Part shown: positions 46,473 to 59,170 of the stretch, one piece after another
Layout of the letters: each line of letters opens with the position of its first letter
Numbering within the stretch: position 1 is the stretch's first letter
NCBI RefSeq assembly: GCF_030272615.1
Contig: NC_081412.1
Coordinates: 104,952,796 to 105,016,795, forward strand
DNA length: 64,000 nt
From: Cryptomeria japonica
Lineage: Eukaryota; Streptophyta; Pinopsida; Cupressales; Cupressaceae
Direction: 5' to 3'
Translations under genes and position numbers: made by a program
The notes under the pieces: model-generated
The model's input: only the letters and a program-made list of their open reading frames with translations
Databases searched by the model: none
Told to the model about the DNA's origin: nothing

Positions 46473-46486
46473 ATTGGTACCAGAGC
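46473..46486 (+). promoter_or_regulatory. Copia H: primer binding site (tRNA-iMet)
   Basis: ATTGGTACCAGAGC follows the 5' LTR; it differs by one base from the tRNA-iMet complement TGGTATCAGAGC. Confidence 0.85.
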
Positions 46487-46529
46487 TTTGGTCCTCTTTG
46501 CGGGAAGCTTAACTACTTGAGGAAGATCC

Positions 46530-49500
46530 TATGGTGACTAACAGTTCAAGCTCATCCAAATCTTATGGAGCTATATTTCGAAGGGATATACCAAGGCTTG
46601 AAGGAAAAAAATACACAGTATGGAAGATTCAGATGGAGACTCATCTAAGATGTATTGGCAAGGAGATTTAGAAGATCACACAGAATGGTGTCACACCCTT
46701 TAATCTAGGATTTGACAATCCTCCTCTGGCAAACCTAGACAAGGAGCTTGAAAATGATTGTAGAGAAAGAGAAGCCCTCTTATGTGCACTTTCTAATCAA
46801 TAAATAATGGGATTAACAGACAAATCATCTGGAAAGGTTATATGGGATAAGTTGCAGACTCTTAATGAAAGTGACCCTACAGTGAAGATTGCTAAACTTG
46901 ATGGTTACTAGGTGAGATATGAAAACCTAAAGATGGAAGAAGATGAAAGGATTACTGCATTCATGGAAAGAGTAAATGAGATTGTTATGGGAATTCAATG
47001 TTGTGGTGGAACTCTGAGCGAAGATAAAATTGTTTCTAAAGTTATGATAGCCCTACCACCAGCTTACAAAATGAAGGCTACTACTATTAATGAGTTGAGA
47101 ACAATGGCTAATACATCTGTCAACAAAGATACTTTGGTTGGGAAACTATCTGCTTTTGAGCCTGAGGAATTTGGACCTTCTAGAACTGTGAAGACTGAAC
47201 CTTGTTTTCATGCATCTACATCTACAATCGGTAAGAAAGACTGGAAATCTCTATATACAAAAGAATTAGAAAATATGAAGAGAGAAGATGATGAGTTTGA
47301 GAAACTTGAAGCACTATTTTCTAGAAGAGTACCGAAAGGACTGGTAGGAAGTAAGTATGAAGGAAAAGCACCTTTTAAATGTTTTGCATGCAATAAGATT
47401 GGTAATTTTGCATCTAGATCTCCTAAAAGGAATTCAAGATTTGAAGAAAGAGTTAAAAGATCATTTAATCCTAACCTTGGATATCAAAACAAGTATAGAT
47501 TCAAGAAAAATAGAGACAAATCATGCTATATAGTGGATGAGGAAGGCATTACTAATTTAGATGATGAACTGACAAGAGACTCTTCTAGTGGATCCGACAA
47601 TGGGAAGGAATGGGTATTCCTATCTATCAAGGAAGATGATTCGGCACTGGAAGAGAATGTACCCGAGGAAAAGGCACTTGTTACTAAAATTGAGGATAAG
47701 GATGAATGGGTATTTCATAGTGGTTGTTCACATCATATGACTGGAGATAAAGGGAAGTTTCCATCTTTGCAAGAATTTGATGGTGGACTAGTTAGATTTG
47801 GAGATGACAAGGCATGTATGATTAAAAGAAAAGGAACTATATCATTGGATGGTAAGAACAATACTAACAATGTTTATTATGTTGAAGGTTTGAAGCATAA
47901 TCTTTTGAGTGTAGGACAATTGGTAGATAAGGGATTTCAATTACAGTTTAAGGATGGAAAATGCAAAATTATTAACACATCTGGCTTAGAGATTGTAACT
48001 GGTACACAGATAAAAGGTAATATATTTCATTTGAAATCCGGTGAGAAAACATGTTTGATTACACAGATTGATGAGAGTTGGCTATAACATAAAAGGTTGT
48101 GTCATGTGAATTTTGATTGCATTGTGAAGATCAGTTCAACTACGGTTGTTAGAGATATACCTAATATTATGAAGCCCTATAATCCAGTATGTAAAGAATG
48201 TCAAAAGGGTTAATAGGTCATAACCTCTTTTACAAGTATAGAAAATAAATCAAATGGTGTTCTTGATCTTATTCATACTGATTTGTGTGGCCCTGCTAGA
48301 GTTAAAAGATTTCACGGTGATAGATATTTCATGCTAATCATTGATGATTATTCTAGAATGATGTGGGTTACTTTTTTTAGACAAAAATCTGAAGCATTTG
48401 AAAAGTTTAAAATCTTTAAGGCTAAAGTAGAAATTGAGAAAGGATTGAAGATTAAATGTTTGAGATCAGATCATGGTGGAGAATTCACATCTGGTGAATT
48501 TAATAACTTTTGTGACAAGCATGGTATAAGAAGACAATTTTCTCCTCCCCGGACACCTCAGCAGAATGGAGTTGTGGAAAGGAAAAATAAAACTATCTTG
48601 GATGCTGCTAGAACAATGATGATGGAAGCAAATCTACCTCATATCTACTAGAGAGAAGCAGTGAGTACAATGGTTTACACATTCAACAAGTACATATCAA
48701 AGGAGAAACCGGTAAGAAACCTTATGAATTATGGTTTGGCAATACACCTACAGTTAAGTATTTCAGAATTTTTGGTAGTAAATGTTATATAAGGAGAGAT
48801 GATACTATTAGAAAATTTGATCCTAGATGTGATGAAGGCATATTTCTTGGTTATTCTAATGAAAGAAAAGCATATAGATGTTATAACAAGAGATTGTAGA
48901 GAATTGTGGAGAGTGCTAATGCCAAAGTAGATGAGATGAGAAAAAGTCAAATCAGAGTTTATGAGAAGGAACCAGTAGTGGAAATGATTATATCTGAACC
49001 AGTAGCACCTTTACCAGAACAAAGAGTTGAACCAGCTACTCCGGCAACATCAAAGAATTCTACAGTGACTGCAGAATAGGGAAGAGGAACAGAGAGTCAG
49101 AAGACTCCTAGGTATGTGAGATTGAATCATTCTGAAGATCAAATCATTGGGGATAAGAGAAATAGAGCAATAACAAGAAGAAGATTGACAACTAATCAGG
49201 TATGTTTAATTTTACAAGTTGAACTTGTATCAGTAATTGAGGCATGTAAATGTGAACATTGGTTAAAAAAGGTATGGAAGAAGAATTAGACCAGATTGAA
49301 AAAAATAACACATGGACTTTGGTTCCCTGGCCTAAAAATAAAAATGTCATTGGAACTAAATGGGGTTTTAGGAATAAATTGAATGAGGATGGTCAAGTTA
49401 TAAGGAATAAGGCTAGATTGGTTTGTAAAGGATATTCTCAAAAGGAAGAAATTGATTATGGAGAAACTTTTGCACTGGTAGCTAGGATTGAAGCTATAAG

Positions 49501-50702
49501 ATTATTTCTTGCCTATGTTGCTTAGAAAACCTACAAGGTTTATCAGATGGATGTTAAATGTACAAATTCTTGAATGGGGATCTTGATGAGGAAGTTAATA
49601 TTGAGAAACTTGATGGTTTTTCACTATCTGATGATACTTATATGGTTTGGAGCTTAACAAAAGCTTTATATGGATTGAAACAAGCACCTAGAGCTTAGTA
49701 TGCAAGGTTGGATAAATATCTTTTCAAGCTTGATTTTACTAAGGGTAGTGCTGATAGTAATTTATATTATAAAATCACTGATGATGCTATACTGATTGTT
49801 GAAGTATTTTTGATGACATTATTTTTGGAGGTGAAGATAAATTATGCATAGAATTTTCTAAGAATATGGAGAAATAATTTGAGATGTCTATGATTGGTGA
49901 GATGAAATTTTTCTTAGGTTTAGAGATTCCTCAGACTGACAAAGGTATTTTTATCTGTCAAACTAAATATGCAAAGGAATTGTTCAATAAATTTGGTATG
50001 GGAGATTCTAAACCGATAAATCCTACAAGATACAAATCTATGATTGGAGGTCTACTTTATTTAACTCAGACTAGACCTGCCATTATGAATGTTGTTTTTA
50101 TTGTTTCAACATTTCAGAGCGATCCTAGAGAAAATGATGAGATGGTGGTGAAAAGGATTTTTAGATATTTGCAAGGTACATCAAAATATGGTTTGTGGTA
50201 TCCTAAGGATGATAACTTCACTTTATGTGCATATACAGATGCTAACTGGGCTGGAGATGTTGACGTCCAAAAAAGTACTTATGGTGGAGCTTTCTTTCTT
50301 GGAAGGAAGCTGGTTTCATGGATCAACAAAAAACAATCATGTACTTCTTTATCTACTGTTGAAGCTGAGTATGTTACTACTACTACTAATTGTACACAAG
50401 TTTTATGGATGAAGCAAATGTTGACAGATATAAAGGTGGATTGTGATGCACTGGTAGTTATTCACTGTGATAACTCTGTTGCTATTGGTATATCAAAGAA
50501 TCCGGTATTTCACTCTAAGACAAAGCACATATCTATCAAGTATAACTTTTTGAAGGAGAAGGTGGGAGCAAATGAAGTTAAACTGGTTTATGTGAACAGT
50601 AAAGAACAGATTGCAAATATTTTCACTAAACCTTTATCCAAGGAATCTTTTGAGTACCTGAGAGACAGCTTGGGGGTTTATGTCTCTCCGATAGAGACTT
50701 GA
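46530..50702 (+). pseudogene. Copia H: gag-pol polyprotein
   Basis: Gag starts near 46530 and runs with few breaks through YENLKMEEDERITAFMERV and DTLVGKLSAFEPEEFG. The knuckle is CFACNKIGNFASRSPKR: His and the last Cys of C-x2-C-x4-H-x4-C are lost. The protease site is VFHSGCSHHMTGDKG, where Asp of DSG is His. The integrase (about 48090-48900) keeps its three acidic residues (HTDLCGP, RSDHGGEF and NGVVERKNK). The reverse transcriptase (49259-49880) is broken by several stops and shifts around YGLKQAPRA and FFDDIIFGG. RNase H to 50702 is intact (YTDANWAGDVDVQKST, STVEAEYVTTT, KTKHISIKYNFLKEK, ANIFTKPLSKESFEYL). Stops are mostly TAG. Confidence 0.92.
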
Positions 50703-51059
50703 TTGATGTAATTTTCGCATCAGTCCGATATGCATTATTAGAGATACTATTCATTCTGGCATTGATGTGGGATGCTACTACTCAGGGGGAGTAGTCAGCT
50801 TTGAGATTAAGAGGCTTATGTTTTTACTTTGATATTTCTGTCAGATTTCTGGCATTGATGTCAAAGGGGGAGAGATAGCGATGTGAAAAAGTAAGTCAGA
50901 ACTTTGTAGAGATATTATTCATAGGGGAGAAACATTTATATTTGGAGCTATATGCAGGAGATTGTTGGTTATCTTCCATAGGGGGAGACTTGTTTGGCAT
51001 TTCTTTGTACTTAGATGTTTTTCACATCTAGTGTTGCCATCAATGCCAAAGGGGGAGAT
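50703..51059 (+). other. Copia H: 3' untranslated region with polypurine tracts
   Basis: Three to four purine tracts: CTCAGGGGGAGTAG at about 50783, TGTCAAAGGGGGAGAG at about 50860, CATAGGGGGAGA at about 50979, and GCCAAAGGGGGAGATT at 51043 next to the LTR. Confidence 0.7.
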
Positions 51060-52195
51060 TGTTGACCATTTGGTGGAATTGATTATGTGTTGCATTGATG
51101 TTTTGTCATTGATGTCAACACTAGCTGCTTGGATGCTTTACCGACACCTTTCTTGTCCTAGTAGACTGAGTGGGTTTTGGTTAACTTGGATCCGACATAA
51201 TCTGGTTAGCTCTGGTATAATTTGGTAATGGAATTTGCTTGTTCATAATGCCTATACTCATATTTGGTCAATTGGTTTCAGTTTGGTGATTGGATGTTAT
51301 CTTGCTTACATAGAAGATTGGTTTCTTGTTCCAGCGAGGGTTTCACCGATAGATCTTTTGGTGGAGATCTTTGATGCATTGTATAATTGGTGTTGGTGCA
51401 ACTTCTGATGGAATTTCAAGATGTTGTTGGTAATCTTGTTCAAGACTTGGCATTTGGAGATCATTTCTGAAGTGTGTGGACCTATACTTGGTCCCGGTTG
51501 ATCTAGGTTATGGATCGGTATTAATGTAACGTGTGGACATAAATTATTGTTGTATTTCCGGGATGTCTTATGTGTTGGATATTATTTGTTTTAGTCTAAG
51601 GCCGACATGGTTTGTAATGATGTAATTGTTTTATTGTCTAGTAGTCGACCTAATTGTTTATGGTTGATGGTTCGTATAAATAAGATGTAAGATCTCATTG
51701 TAGATCATCATTGTTATTGTAGAGATCATGGTCAAGGAATGTAATGTGTGAATATTATAATATCATTCAGATAGAGGAGTTGGTCAATCAATGGAGATCG
51801 AATTGGGTTTGTAAGAGGATTGTGTCCTCCGGTATTGAGCTTAATCGGAACTGTACTCAAGCATAGGAGATGCTATCTTTTGCAGTTCAACACTTCTACA
51901 GATTGTAGTCTGGATTTGTATGTAGTCAATGAGACTCCTTTTGTGATGAGCAGTGTGGTCTAGGTTGTTGGCCTTCCTGCAAGTATAGGCCCCTTTATTG
52001 TAAATTCACATACTTACTGCAGAAGTATTATCTAATTGTGGGTAGGTTTCCCGTTGTGGTTTTTCCCTTTACCGAGTTTTCCATGTACAAATCTTAGTGT
52101 TGTATAGATGACTTTATTTCTATGATTATTGTTTATGCTTAATTGGATTAATTGCTATTCTGGTATTGTTGTCCAGATATCTAAACTGTCTAACA
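51060..52195 (+). repeat. Copia H: 3' LTR
   Basis: 1136 bp, starting TGTTGACCATTTGG and ending AACTGTCTAACA. It is clearly diverged from the 5' LTR, so the insertion is old. Confidence 0.9.
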
Positions 52196-52732
52196 GTATG
52201 AACTACTTAATATAACATCTCCTATGCCAGAATACAGTTCTGGTTTAAGCTATGTTTATTCCGATTAAAACCCTAAACCTCGGTACTGAAATAACCCTTA
52301 CAATGAGTTCCTCACATACATAGTCTCTCAGAATGATTTCACATCATATTACATTTCCATGTCCATAACCATATCCATATGTTTTTTTAAAATGATCTAT
52401 TAAGCTAACCTATATATACCATATACAATTTGCATGCCTTATGTCGACTTACAATATCATATTACATGTCGGCCATATAAATGAATAAGCATTAAAACAA
52501 GTTGCCGATACTGGATCCAAGATGTGTCGGCCTCCAATATCGATGACCTTTTCTATACCATGTCAGCATGCATTGTCGGTGACCAAAGAAATCTTCTATC
52601 CTGCCAGTGTCGGTGTCAGTGAAGAGTCTGTGAAGTGCCTATCGGTACACCATATGAAGCCAGAACCCAAAATCATGTTGCCATCAATGAAAACATGATG
52701 AAACCTAACCAATATATTTTCAATTTCCAACA
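52196..52732 (-). repeat. Element F: truncated 3' LTR
   Basis: Homologous to about 58012-58548 of the 5' LTR (shared start AGTATGAACTACTTAAT). The remaining 370 bp toward the LTR's 3' end are missing. The inner edge TTTCCAACA at 52732 is next to a polypurine tract. Confidence 0.85.
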
Positions 52733-52948
52733 ATCTCCCCCTTTGGCATTGATGGAAATACTCATGTGAAAAATGGTCATGGTTTCAATTGCTAGTTTCA
52801 TCCTGCCCTGCTCCCCTTGAGCTAAATATGCAAAATACTCCAATACTCCTAAATTCCAAAAAAATTGTAACTCCCCCTAATGTATGCAACCCTTCATTCT
52901 TTTTCACATCTATACTACTCCCCCTTTGACATCAATGCCCAAAAAATG
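52733..52948 (-). other. Element F: 3' untranslated region and polypurine tract
   Basis: On the minus strand the tract GCCAAAGGGGGAGATTG adjoins the 3' LTR (52733-52750). Further tracts lie at about 52870 and 52917. No coding sequence. Confidence 0.7.
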
Positions 52949-55900
52949 TCAAAGAATAATAAGTGTACACTGAATACCTCCAAAAATGTCTTGCCAGAGC
53001 TTGACCAATTTCAAGCTTTCCGAGTAAGCTTTCTCTAATAACTCCATACAAGTATCCCAACCAGTTTTGAATGTGTCAGAGATAGATACAAGTCCACTCA
53101 ATAAATATGCAAGTGATTCCTTCTCAATGACTTCTTCCAGTGTGGGCTTACCAAGCATATCCATGCATTCCTTCTTATGTACACCAAGTGAATCCAATCT
53201 TGGACTCACCAAACCTCTAAGACTTCTAGCTCTCCAAATGATCTTATCTCTTTCCTTTTCAAGATCATAAATTTGGTTCTCCAAAGTCAAAATATATCCA
53301 TCAATAGATGTTGTCAGTGAAATTAGTCTATCAAAAGAGTTAGCAATACTAGCAATTTTGTCCTATATCTCTTTTATCTTTTCATCTACTTTTGTTGTAA
53401 GAATCTCAGTATTGCAACATACCCTATATATGTTAGTACCTTGTTTATCCTAAATCTTTTTCTTCTCTCTCTCAATGATCTGATCAAAAGAGACTCTCTT
53501 AACCAAAGTAAATTTTTCAAGTGCTTGTCGGTTAGAGATCTGCTGTAATAATTGAAAATATTTAGAGATGTGCTCTGTTATAGCCTTAATATTTCCGGGA
53601 GGGCTCTCTTAATTCTCAATCTTACATTCTGGGACCAATCTATGCAAAATAGTTATGGATTCATCTATATTTCCTTTGTCTGTTGTTCCTTCCTTCATCA
53701 GTTTCTGAGCAACCATCATCATTAGTTCTATGGGAATCATCTCTGTGATGTTTTTATTTTCCACTAGAGAAGTGTCAATTGTCAATAATGATGTGCCAGC
53801 AACTAGTTCCCTACCGAATTCCCTTGTTTTCTCTAGTGATTTAACTTTTATTGCCTCCTCACTTGCATTGGTGACTTCGCCACTTGGTGCAATCTATGAA
53901 ACTATCAGTTCCTCTCTAGGACAATATCCTCAACTTGTACATTAGTATCCAGAGGACAAGTGTCCTCAATGTTAGTATCATGTACAATGTTCTCAGCATT
54001 AACCGATGTTTCAGTATTTATCTATATATTTGTGTTAACCGGTGGCTCAATTTCCACTATCTTGATATTCTTCAAAATTGAGGGCGGAGTACCCATAATC
54101 CCTTTACCTTTCCCTTCAACCGGTGTATCTACAATATCAGACTTTGTCTCTGGTGAAGAGAAGAATCCTCTATGCTCTCCCAAAAATTTTATCCAAGCCT
54201 TATGTTTTTCCTTTATTATCTCATTCATCCTTCCTAACATCAAGCTAGTTATTCTATGTTTGTTATTAAAAACCTTTCTGTCTGTAGCCTCAATTGCCTT
54301 TTCCATTTCATCTGGAGTTATAGCAACACATATAGCTAAAAGTTCTTGCATCTTAATGTGTTTGTCTTCTTGCATTGTAGATAACCTTCTAGCATCTAAC
54401 ATGTTATATAACTCTACAGGTATTTGATTTTCTATATCAATTGATGCTTTCTTATAGATATCCAAATATAGAAGAATTGCTTCATCTACCTCTTTCTGTT
54501 CACCATTTTCAAATATATCATAATAAGACTTAACATTTTTTAGCATCCCATCCTTAGTTATTTCATCAACAATTTCAGCACAAGTCATGGGTGGTATAAT
54601 TGTTACATTACCAGTCTCCAGTGCCAAGCCCATGTCACTTTTCTTCCTCCCTTTGGCAGTATCGGATGCAGTTGATGGTGTAGCCTTGTGTGCCTTATTT
54701 TGTGCCAGTAATTTGATGGTGACCTTCCTAATCGGTTTTTTCTTTGCTTCCACTTTAGGTTCTTCCAGTTTCTTCCTCACAACCCTTTTGAATGCTAATG
54801 GTGTGTCATCTTTAGGCTCAAAATATGCAGTCACAGGTTTAATGTGAACTACTAGATCCTTCATCTTTCTCCCTTTCTCCGAGACACCATCAATAAGAGC
54901 CTTAATGTCCTTAGAAACTTCCTGTACAAACTTGCTTGCCTTACCTTCTTGTTTTTCCCTCTTCTTTTGGTTGAACTTAGTTTCAACCTCAAGAGTCTTT
55001 TGTTGTGTTGTTCCATAAGGTTTTTCTGCTTCGTTTATATCTGCATTAAGTAGAATTGTCACATATGCATCAAGAATTAATGCATCCACCTCATAGCCCA
55101 TTTCAGCTATCCAAATCTTTCGGGGCTTGACTGCCTCCATGAGGGTCTCATCTTTCTTGACCATGAAATATATGTCAGTAGAGTATTTCTCTACTAAATG
55201 CTTAGGTACTCTTATTCTAGACCTCGTAGATTTCTAAAAAGATTTGAAGTAACCCCATACCTTATCATCTCTAAGACTTCCCAATGTAGCAATTGATTGC
55301 TTTAGTTGTCTTCCTACCGGGATGTCAAAAGCCAATTGTTTCCTTCCAGAACTGGGAGTATCATTAAAATTGTATAACATTAAGCGGACCAACAGATTTC
55401 CATACCGAAAGGTTCCCTTATTCTCACCTTTAATCTTCCCTAAATTGATCAATAACTCCTCAAGCATCTAGTCACAGAGATCTAACTTGATATTTTCTCT
55501 CATCATCCTATATGCAGCCAAAATACATGAACTGGAAACTGAATTCAGTCGGTTAGACTGAGTTACCTTGTAGCCCATGACCATGCTTCCAAATTTGATG
55601 TTGGTGTCAGTGATGGTGCTCACGTTCATCGATCTCTTGTCTGATGTGGTGTCGGTGATCTTCCTTCTGAAGTAATTTGATACCTTCTTATCTGGATGTG
55701 GTCCTGTCGATGACAAGACAGTAATTGCCTGGATGGCTTCCTTAGTGATTTGGTAGGGTCTGTCCAGCAATATGAATTCCCCATGTACTCTGATCAGTAC
55801 ATATCTAACTATCTCATCCTCGAACTCCAGAATATCCAAAATATCAGTGAACCCTAGATCTTTGATGTGTTGATATGCTAGTTTGATTTTACTAGATTCT

Positions 55901-56150
55901 CCCATGAGTTCATTCATATACATTCCTATGATCTCTGAAGTGCCTAAGTCCTCTATATGACAATGAATATAGGACCTAACATCTTCCACATATACCTCTC
56001 CCTCTAGAATGCAAGAAAATGCTCCAACCAAATCTTCCTTGGTAGCCACATGTGGATACCATTTGAAAATTGGCTTAGGGAGGTCCTTAACTTCTACTAC
56101 ATTTGGATTTGCAATGAAAATGTGAGAAAAAGATGATCTTGATTCTATGA
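52949..56150 (-). pseudogene. Element F: ~1030-codon frame of unknown function
   Basis: One coherent minus-strand frame from about 56150 to 52949, broken by a few stops (at 55468, 55234 and about 54020, plus TAGs further on) and one frame change near 53900. The N-terminal part reads NPNVVEVKDLPKPIFKWYPH, then EDLVGAFSCILEGEVYVEDV, MGYKVTQSNRLNSVSSSC, AAYRMMRENIKLDL. The middle is Lys-rich (KKREKQEGKASKFVQE, KKLEEPKVEAKKKPIRK), followed by MTCAEIVDEITKDGMLKNV. The C-terminal third is predicted coiled-coil by eye (LEKERDKIIWRARSL, EKESLAYLLSGLVS). I recognise no retroviral domain and no enzyme motif. It occupies the position where pol would lie. Confidence 0.6.
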
Positions 56151-56499
56151 TTCAAGAAAAATACCTTTAGAATGCTTCCAGTGAAAACCTCCAACAAATC
56201 CTTCCAGATGTCAGTGTGATCGCTCAAGAAGAAATCTGATCCCCTCTGTATAGCTTTTGATTGCACTAAGTCACTCTGAATCGCTCTGAAATCGCTCTGA
56301 ATGTTGGGTGAATAACAATGAAGTGTAATCAACCTATAATCCATCGAGAAAACCCTAATCTTCCATTGACATAAATGACTGCTGGTGAAAGATATCGAAT
56401 CTCACTCTGAACATATCAATGCTAGATAATCCTTTCCAATATCTAGAACATCTTCCAAAATCTCTTCTAGGGGCATATGCAGAAGCAACCTCTTTGTTA

Positions 56500-57600
56500 G
56501 ATAGGTAATCGGGACATTCCCATCTAATGATTTCTCTTCAGTCTTTCCAACCCATCTCTGAGTATGATCTTGTCGGATTTCATTAACCTTCTCTTTGCCT
56601 TTATCATTTGATCCTCCATTGCCAACCGGTGGATCTCTGCTTCTACAGAACTTAGCAATATGTCCAATTTCATTGCATGCATAACATGTAACATTGTTCT
56701 TTTGAATTGCCTTGCTAAAACCGGTAAAATTGCTTGACCTGCACTAATCAGCCATATGTCCAAATTTTCCACAAACATAGAATTTTACATTCATTCTGCA
56801 ATCTTTTGTCTTATGACCAATTTTATTGCATTTAGAACATTTACCGGGAGTAGAATCAGGGTTTTGATTTGCTCTGTTTCTATATTTCCTAATCATGTGA
56901 CCAAATCTATTGCAAACAAAACATCTACCATTAAATTTATAAGTATTGAATTTCCTTATCAGTGCCTTATGGTTTTGATCTTCATTAGTAGTACCGGAAC
57001 TCTATCCTTGCTCAAATCCAAGTCCACTGGAATCTCCAATCTGCCTCTATCTCTTTAGTAACTCATCAAGTTGTGTTGAGTTGATCTTGAATTTTTCTTT
57101 ATACTCACTTGCAACAGTTAAATCATCTCTTAGTATTGACATTTGTCTCTCAAGCTCCATCTCATTGCTCTGGGATTGTACCAAATTATACCTTAACATC
57201 TCATTTTCATGAACCAACCTACCACATTCTTCAAACTTGTTTTTCAGGGATACAACAAGATTTTATTCCTTTTTCTTTCTATCCTCAATCTCCTTAGACA
57301 TCCTCATAGTCATAGCTTGCATTTCATTCTTGATAACCATGTTCTCCTGACCTAATTTCTGACATTGTTCCTTAAGTGCATTTTTCTCTTCATCATCCTG
57401 ATTTTGCAAAAGTTCCTTTCTCCTAGCTTGAACAGATGATAGTCTCTCTTGCAGGACAATAATAAATTATTTAGCAAAATTAAACTCGTCTTGTAGCTTT
57501 AAGTTCTTTAATCTTTCAACATCATAATCTTCAAGTGCCATCTCAAGCTGCTTCACCAAAGCCATATTCAATGATTCCAATTTTCAGGATCTTCCTCAAG
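56500..57600 (-). pseudogene. Element F: coiled-coil protein with four zinc knuckles
   Basis: A minus-strand frame starting near MALVKQLEMALEDYD at about 57565. The first two thirds are heptad-like and charged (NQDDEEKNALKEQCQKLGQ, MRMSKEIEDRKKKE, SNEMELERQMSILRDDL), suggesting a long coiled coil. Four CCHC-type knuckles follow: CFVCNRFGHMIRKY (last Cys changed), CSKCNKIGHKTKDC, YVCGKFGHMAD (degenerate) and CYACNEIGHIAKFC, between about 56920 and 56640. The tail is charged (NDKGKEKVNEIRQD). This looks like a nucleic-acid-binding Gag without a recognisable capsid block. In-frame stops at about 57465, 57262, 57050, 57003 and 56745 inactivate it. Confidence 0.7.
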
Positions 57601-57627
57601 CTGTTAAAATTCCTTTGAGGCACAAGG

Positions 57628-57640
57628 CTTTGATACCAAT
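57628..57640 (-). promoter_or_regulatory. Element F: primer binding site (tRNA-iMet)
   Basis: On the minus strand ATTGGTATCAAAGC directly follows the 5' LTR, one base different from the iMet complement. Confidence 0.8.
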
Positions 57641-58548
57641 TGTTGGAAACCAATAACACTAAGAGGGGGGTGTGAATCAGTGTTATACCAGAATAGTAAA
57701 TTTTATCCTTAACCAGACATTCATACACCAATCGATATACCGGTATAAACATAATTGAAAGAAGTAATGCAACCAATAAGCCAAACACATAAATGAGAAA
57801 CATAACACATAGATTTATACGTGGAAAAACTCAAAGAGGAAAAACAACACTAGGATTTGTGACCTACAATATCAATTCACTGGCTATATGAAGAGATATT
57901 ACAATATATGATGGGCATGCACTTGCAGGAAGGCTTACAACCTAGAGAACACTACTCATCACAATAAGAGCCTCATTGACTACATAACAATGGAGACAAC
58001 AATCCGAAGAAGTATGAACTACTTAATGTAGCATCTCCTATGCCAAAATACAGTTCCGGTTTAAGCTTTGTCTGTTCCAATTAAAACCCTAAACCTCAGT
58101 ACTAGAATAACCCTTACAATGAATTCCTCACATACATAGTCTCTCAGAATGATTTTGCATCATCTTACATTTCCATGTCCATAACCATATCCATATGTGT
58201 TTTTAAAATGATCTATTAAGCTGACCTATATATACCCTATACAATTTACATGCCTTATGTCGGCTTACAATATCATATTTCATGTCGGCCATATAAATGA
58301 ATAAGCATTAAAATAAGTTTCCCATGCCGGATCCAAGACGTGTCAGCCTCCAATACTGATGACCTTTTCTATACCGTGTTGACCTGCATTGTTGGTGACT
58401 AAAGAAATCTTTTATCATGTCGGTGTTGGAGCCGGTGAAGAGTCTGTGAAGTGCCTGTCGGTACACCATATGAAGCCAGAACCCAAAATCATGTTGCCAT
58501 TAATGACAACATAATGAAACCTAACCAATAGAGTGTTAATTGCCAACA
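57641..58548 (-). repeat. Element F: 5' LTR
   Basis: 908 bp. On the minus strand it starts TGTTGGCAATTAAC and ends TTGGTTTCCAACA, with the motif GATTCACACCCCCCTCTTAGTG near the end. Confidence 0.88.
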
Positions 58549-59170
58549 ATTTATCCACCTCTATTTTCCCTAGCGAGCTTCCCATCTGAAAATTTTTGCA
58601 ACAAGATCAAAAAGTGTTTTCTGTAAAAGCTCTCACTCAAATATGGATTAGTTCAAAAAAACCCAACAACCCACAATTGAAACCAAAGGTGATCAAGCTC
58701 TGATATCACTTGCAAGGAAGTTAAGTAGCAGAATAAATTCCTACACTAATATTAAGAGGAGGGTAATGCACAAACTTTTACAGATCATCCCAACAGTAAC
58801 AGAAAACATAAATAGATATAATAACATTGAAATCATAACATAATGATTTATGTGGGGAAAACCCTTTCGGGAGAAAAACCCCACACTCCAAAAGTCACCT
58901 AATATATTATTTAACAATCAAAATAGATTACAATATACTTGCAGAGAAAGCTCTTCAGAGGAGTACCACTAATTTGAGATTCAGAGGTAAATCAATAGCC
59001 ATAAGACTCTTACACACAACCTCTATCTCATGCAACTCATAAATAGGAGATACAATACAAGAAACCATCAAACGGTATTACAAAACCATGGGCTAAAACC
59101 ACCCAATAAGCTATAGCCAATCTTATCTCCCTTGTAGATTCCCTATGACATGTCACAACACACATCAACA
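58549..59170 (-). mobile_element. 5' LTR and leader of element I
   Basis: A minus-strand LTR at 58711-59170 (start TGTTGATGTGTGTTGTGAC, end CTTCCTTGCA) followed by AGTGATATCAGAGCTTGATC, a primer site one base off the iMet complement, and about 160 bp of leader. The element is then cut by F. The LTR has GGGGTTTTTCTCCCGAAAGGG (minus strand, about 58860-58890), typical of plant LTRs. No coding part remains. Confidence 0.55.

Larger units (their letters stand above)
45297..52195 (+). mobile_element. Ty1/copia element H
   Basis: A plus-strand copia with LTRs at 45297-46472 and 51060-52195, a primer site at 46473-46486, and gag-pol between 46530 and 50702. It is not split by other elements. The flanks do not form a target duplication (GTAAA on the left, GTATG on the right), and the right edge abuts a truncated LTR of element F. 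Recombination or deletion after insertion is therefore likely. Coding sequence is close to copia C. Confidence 0.9.
52196..58548 (-). mobile_element. Non-autonomous LTR element F with two unusual frames
   Basis: A minus-strand element with a 5' LTR at 57641-58548, a tRNA-iMet primer site, two long frames, a copia-style polypurine tract and a truncated 3' LTR (52196-52732). No reverse transcriptase, integrase, RNase H or retropepsin motif was found between the LTRs. The primer site and the GCCAAAGGGGGAGATTG tract match the copia elements A, C and H, so copia enzymes could mobilise it; this is inference. The left edge was lost exactly at the junction with copia H. Confidence 0.8.

Noticed and set aside
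53730-54847. Plus-strand frames opposite the element F long frame
   Set aside because: They are shadows of the longer, coherent minus-strand frame.
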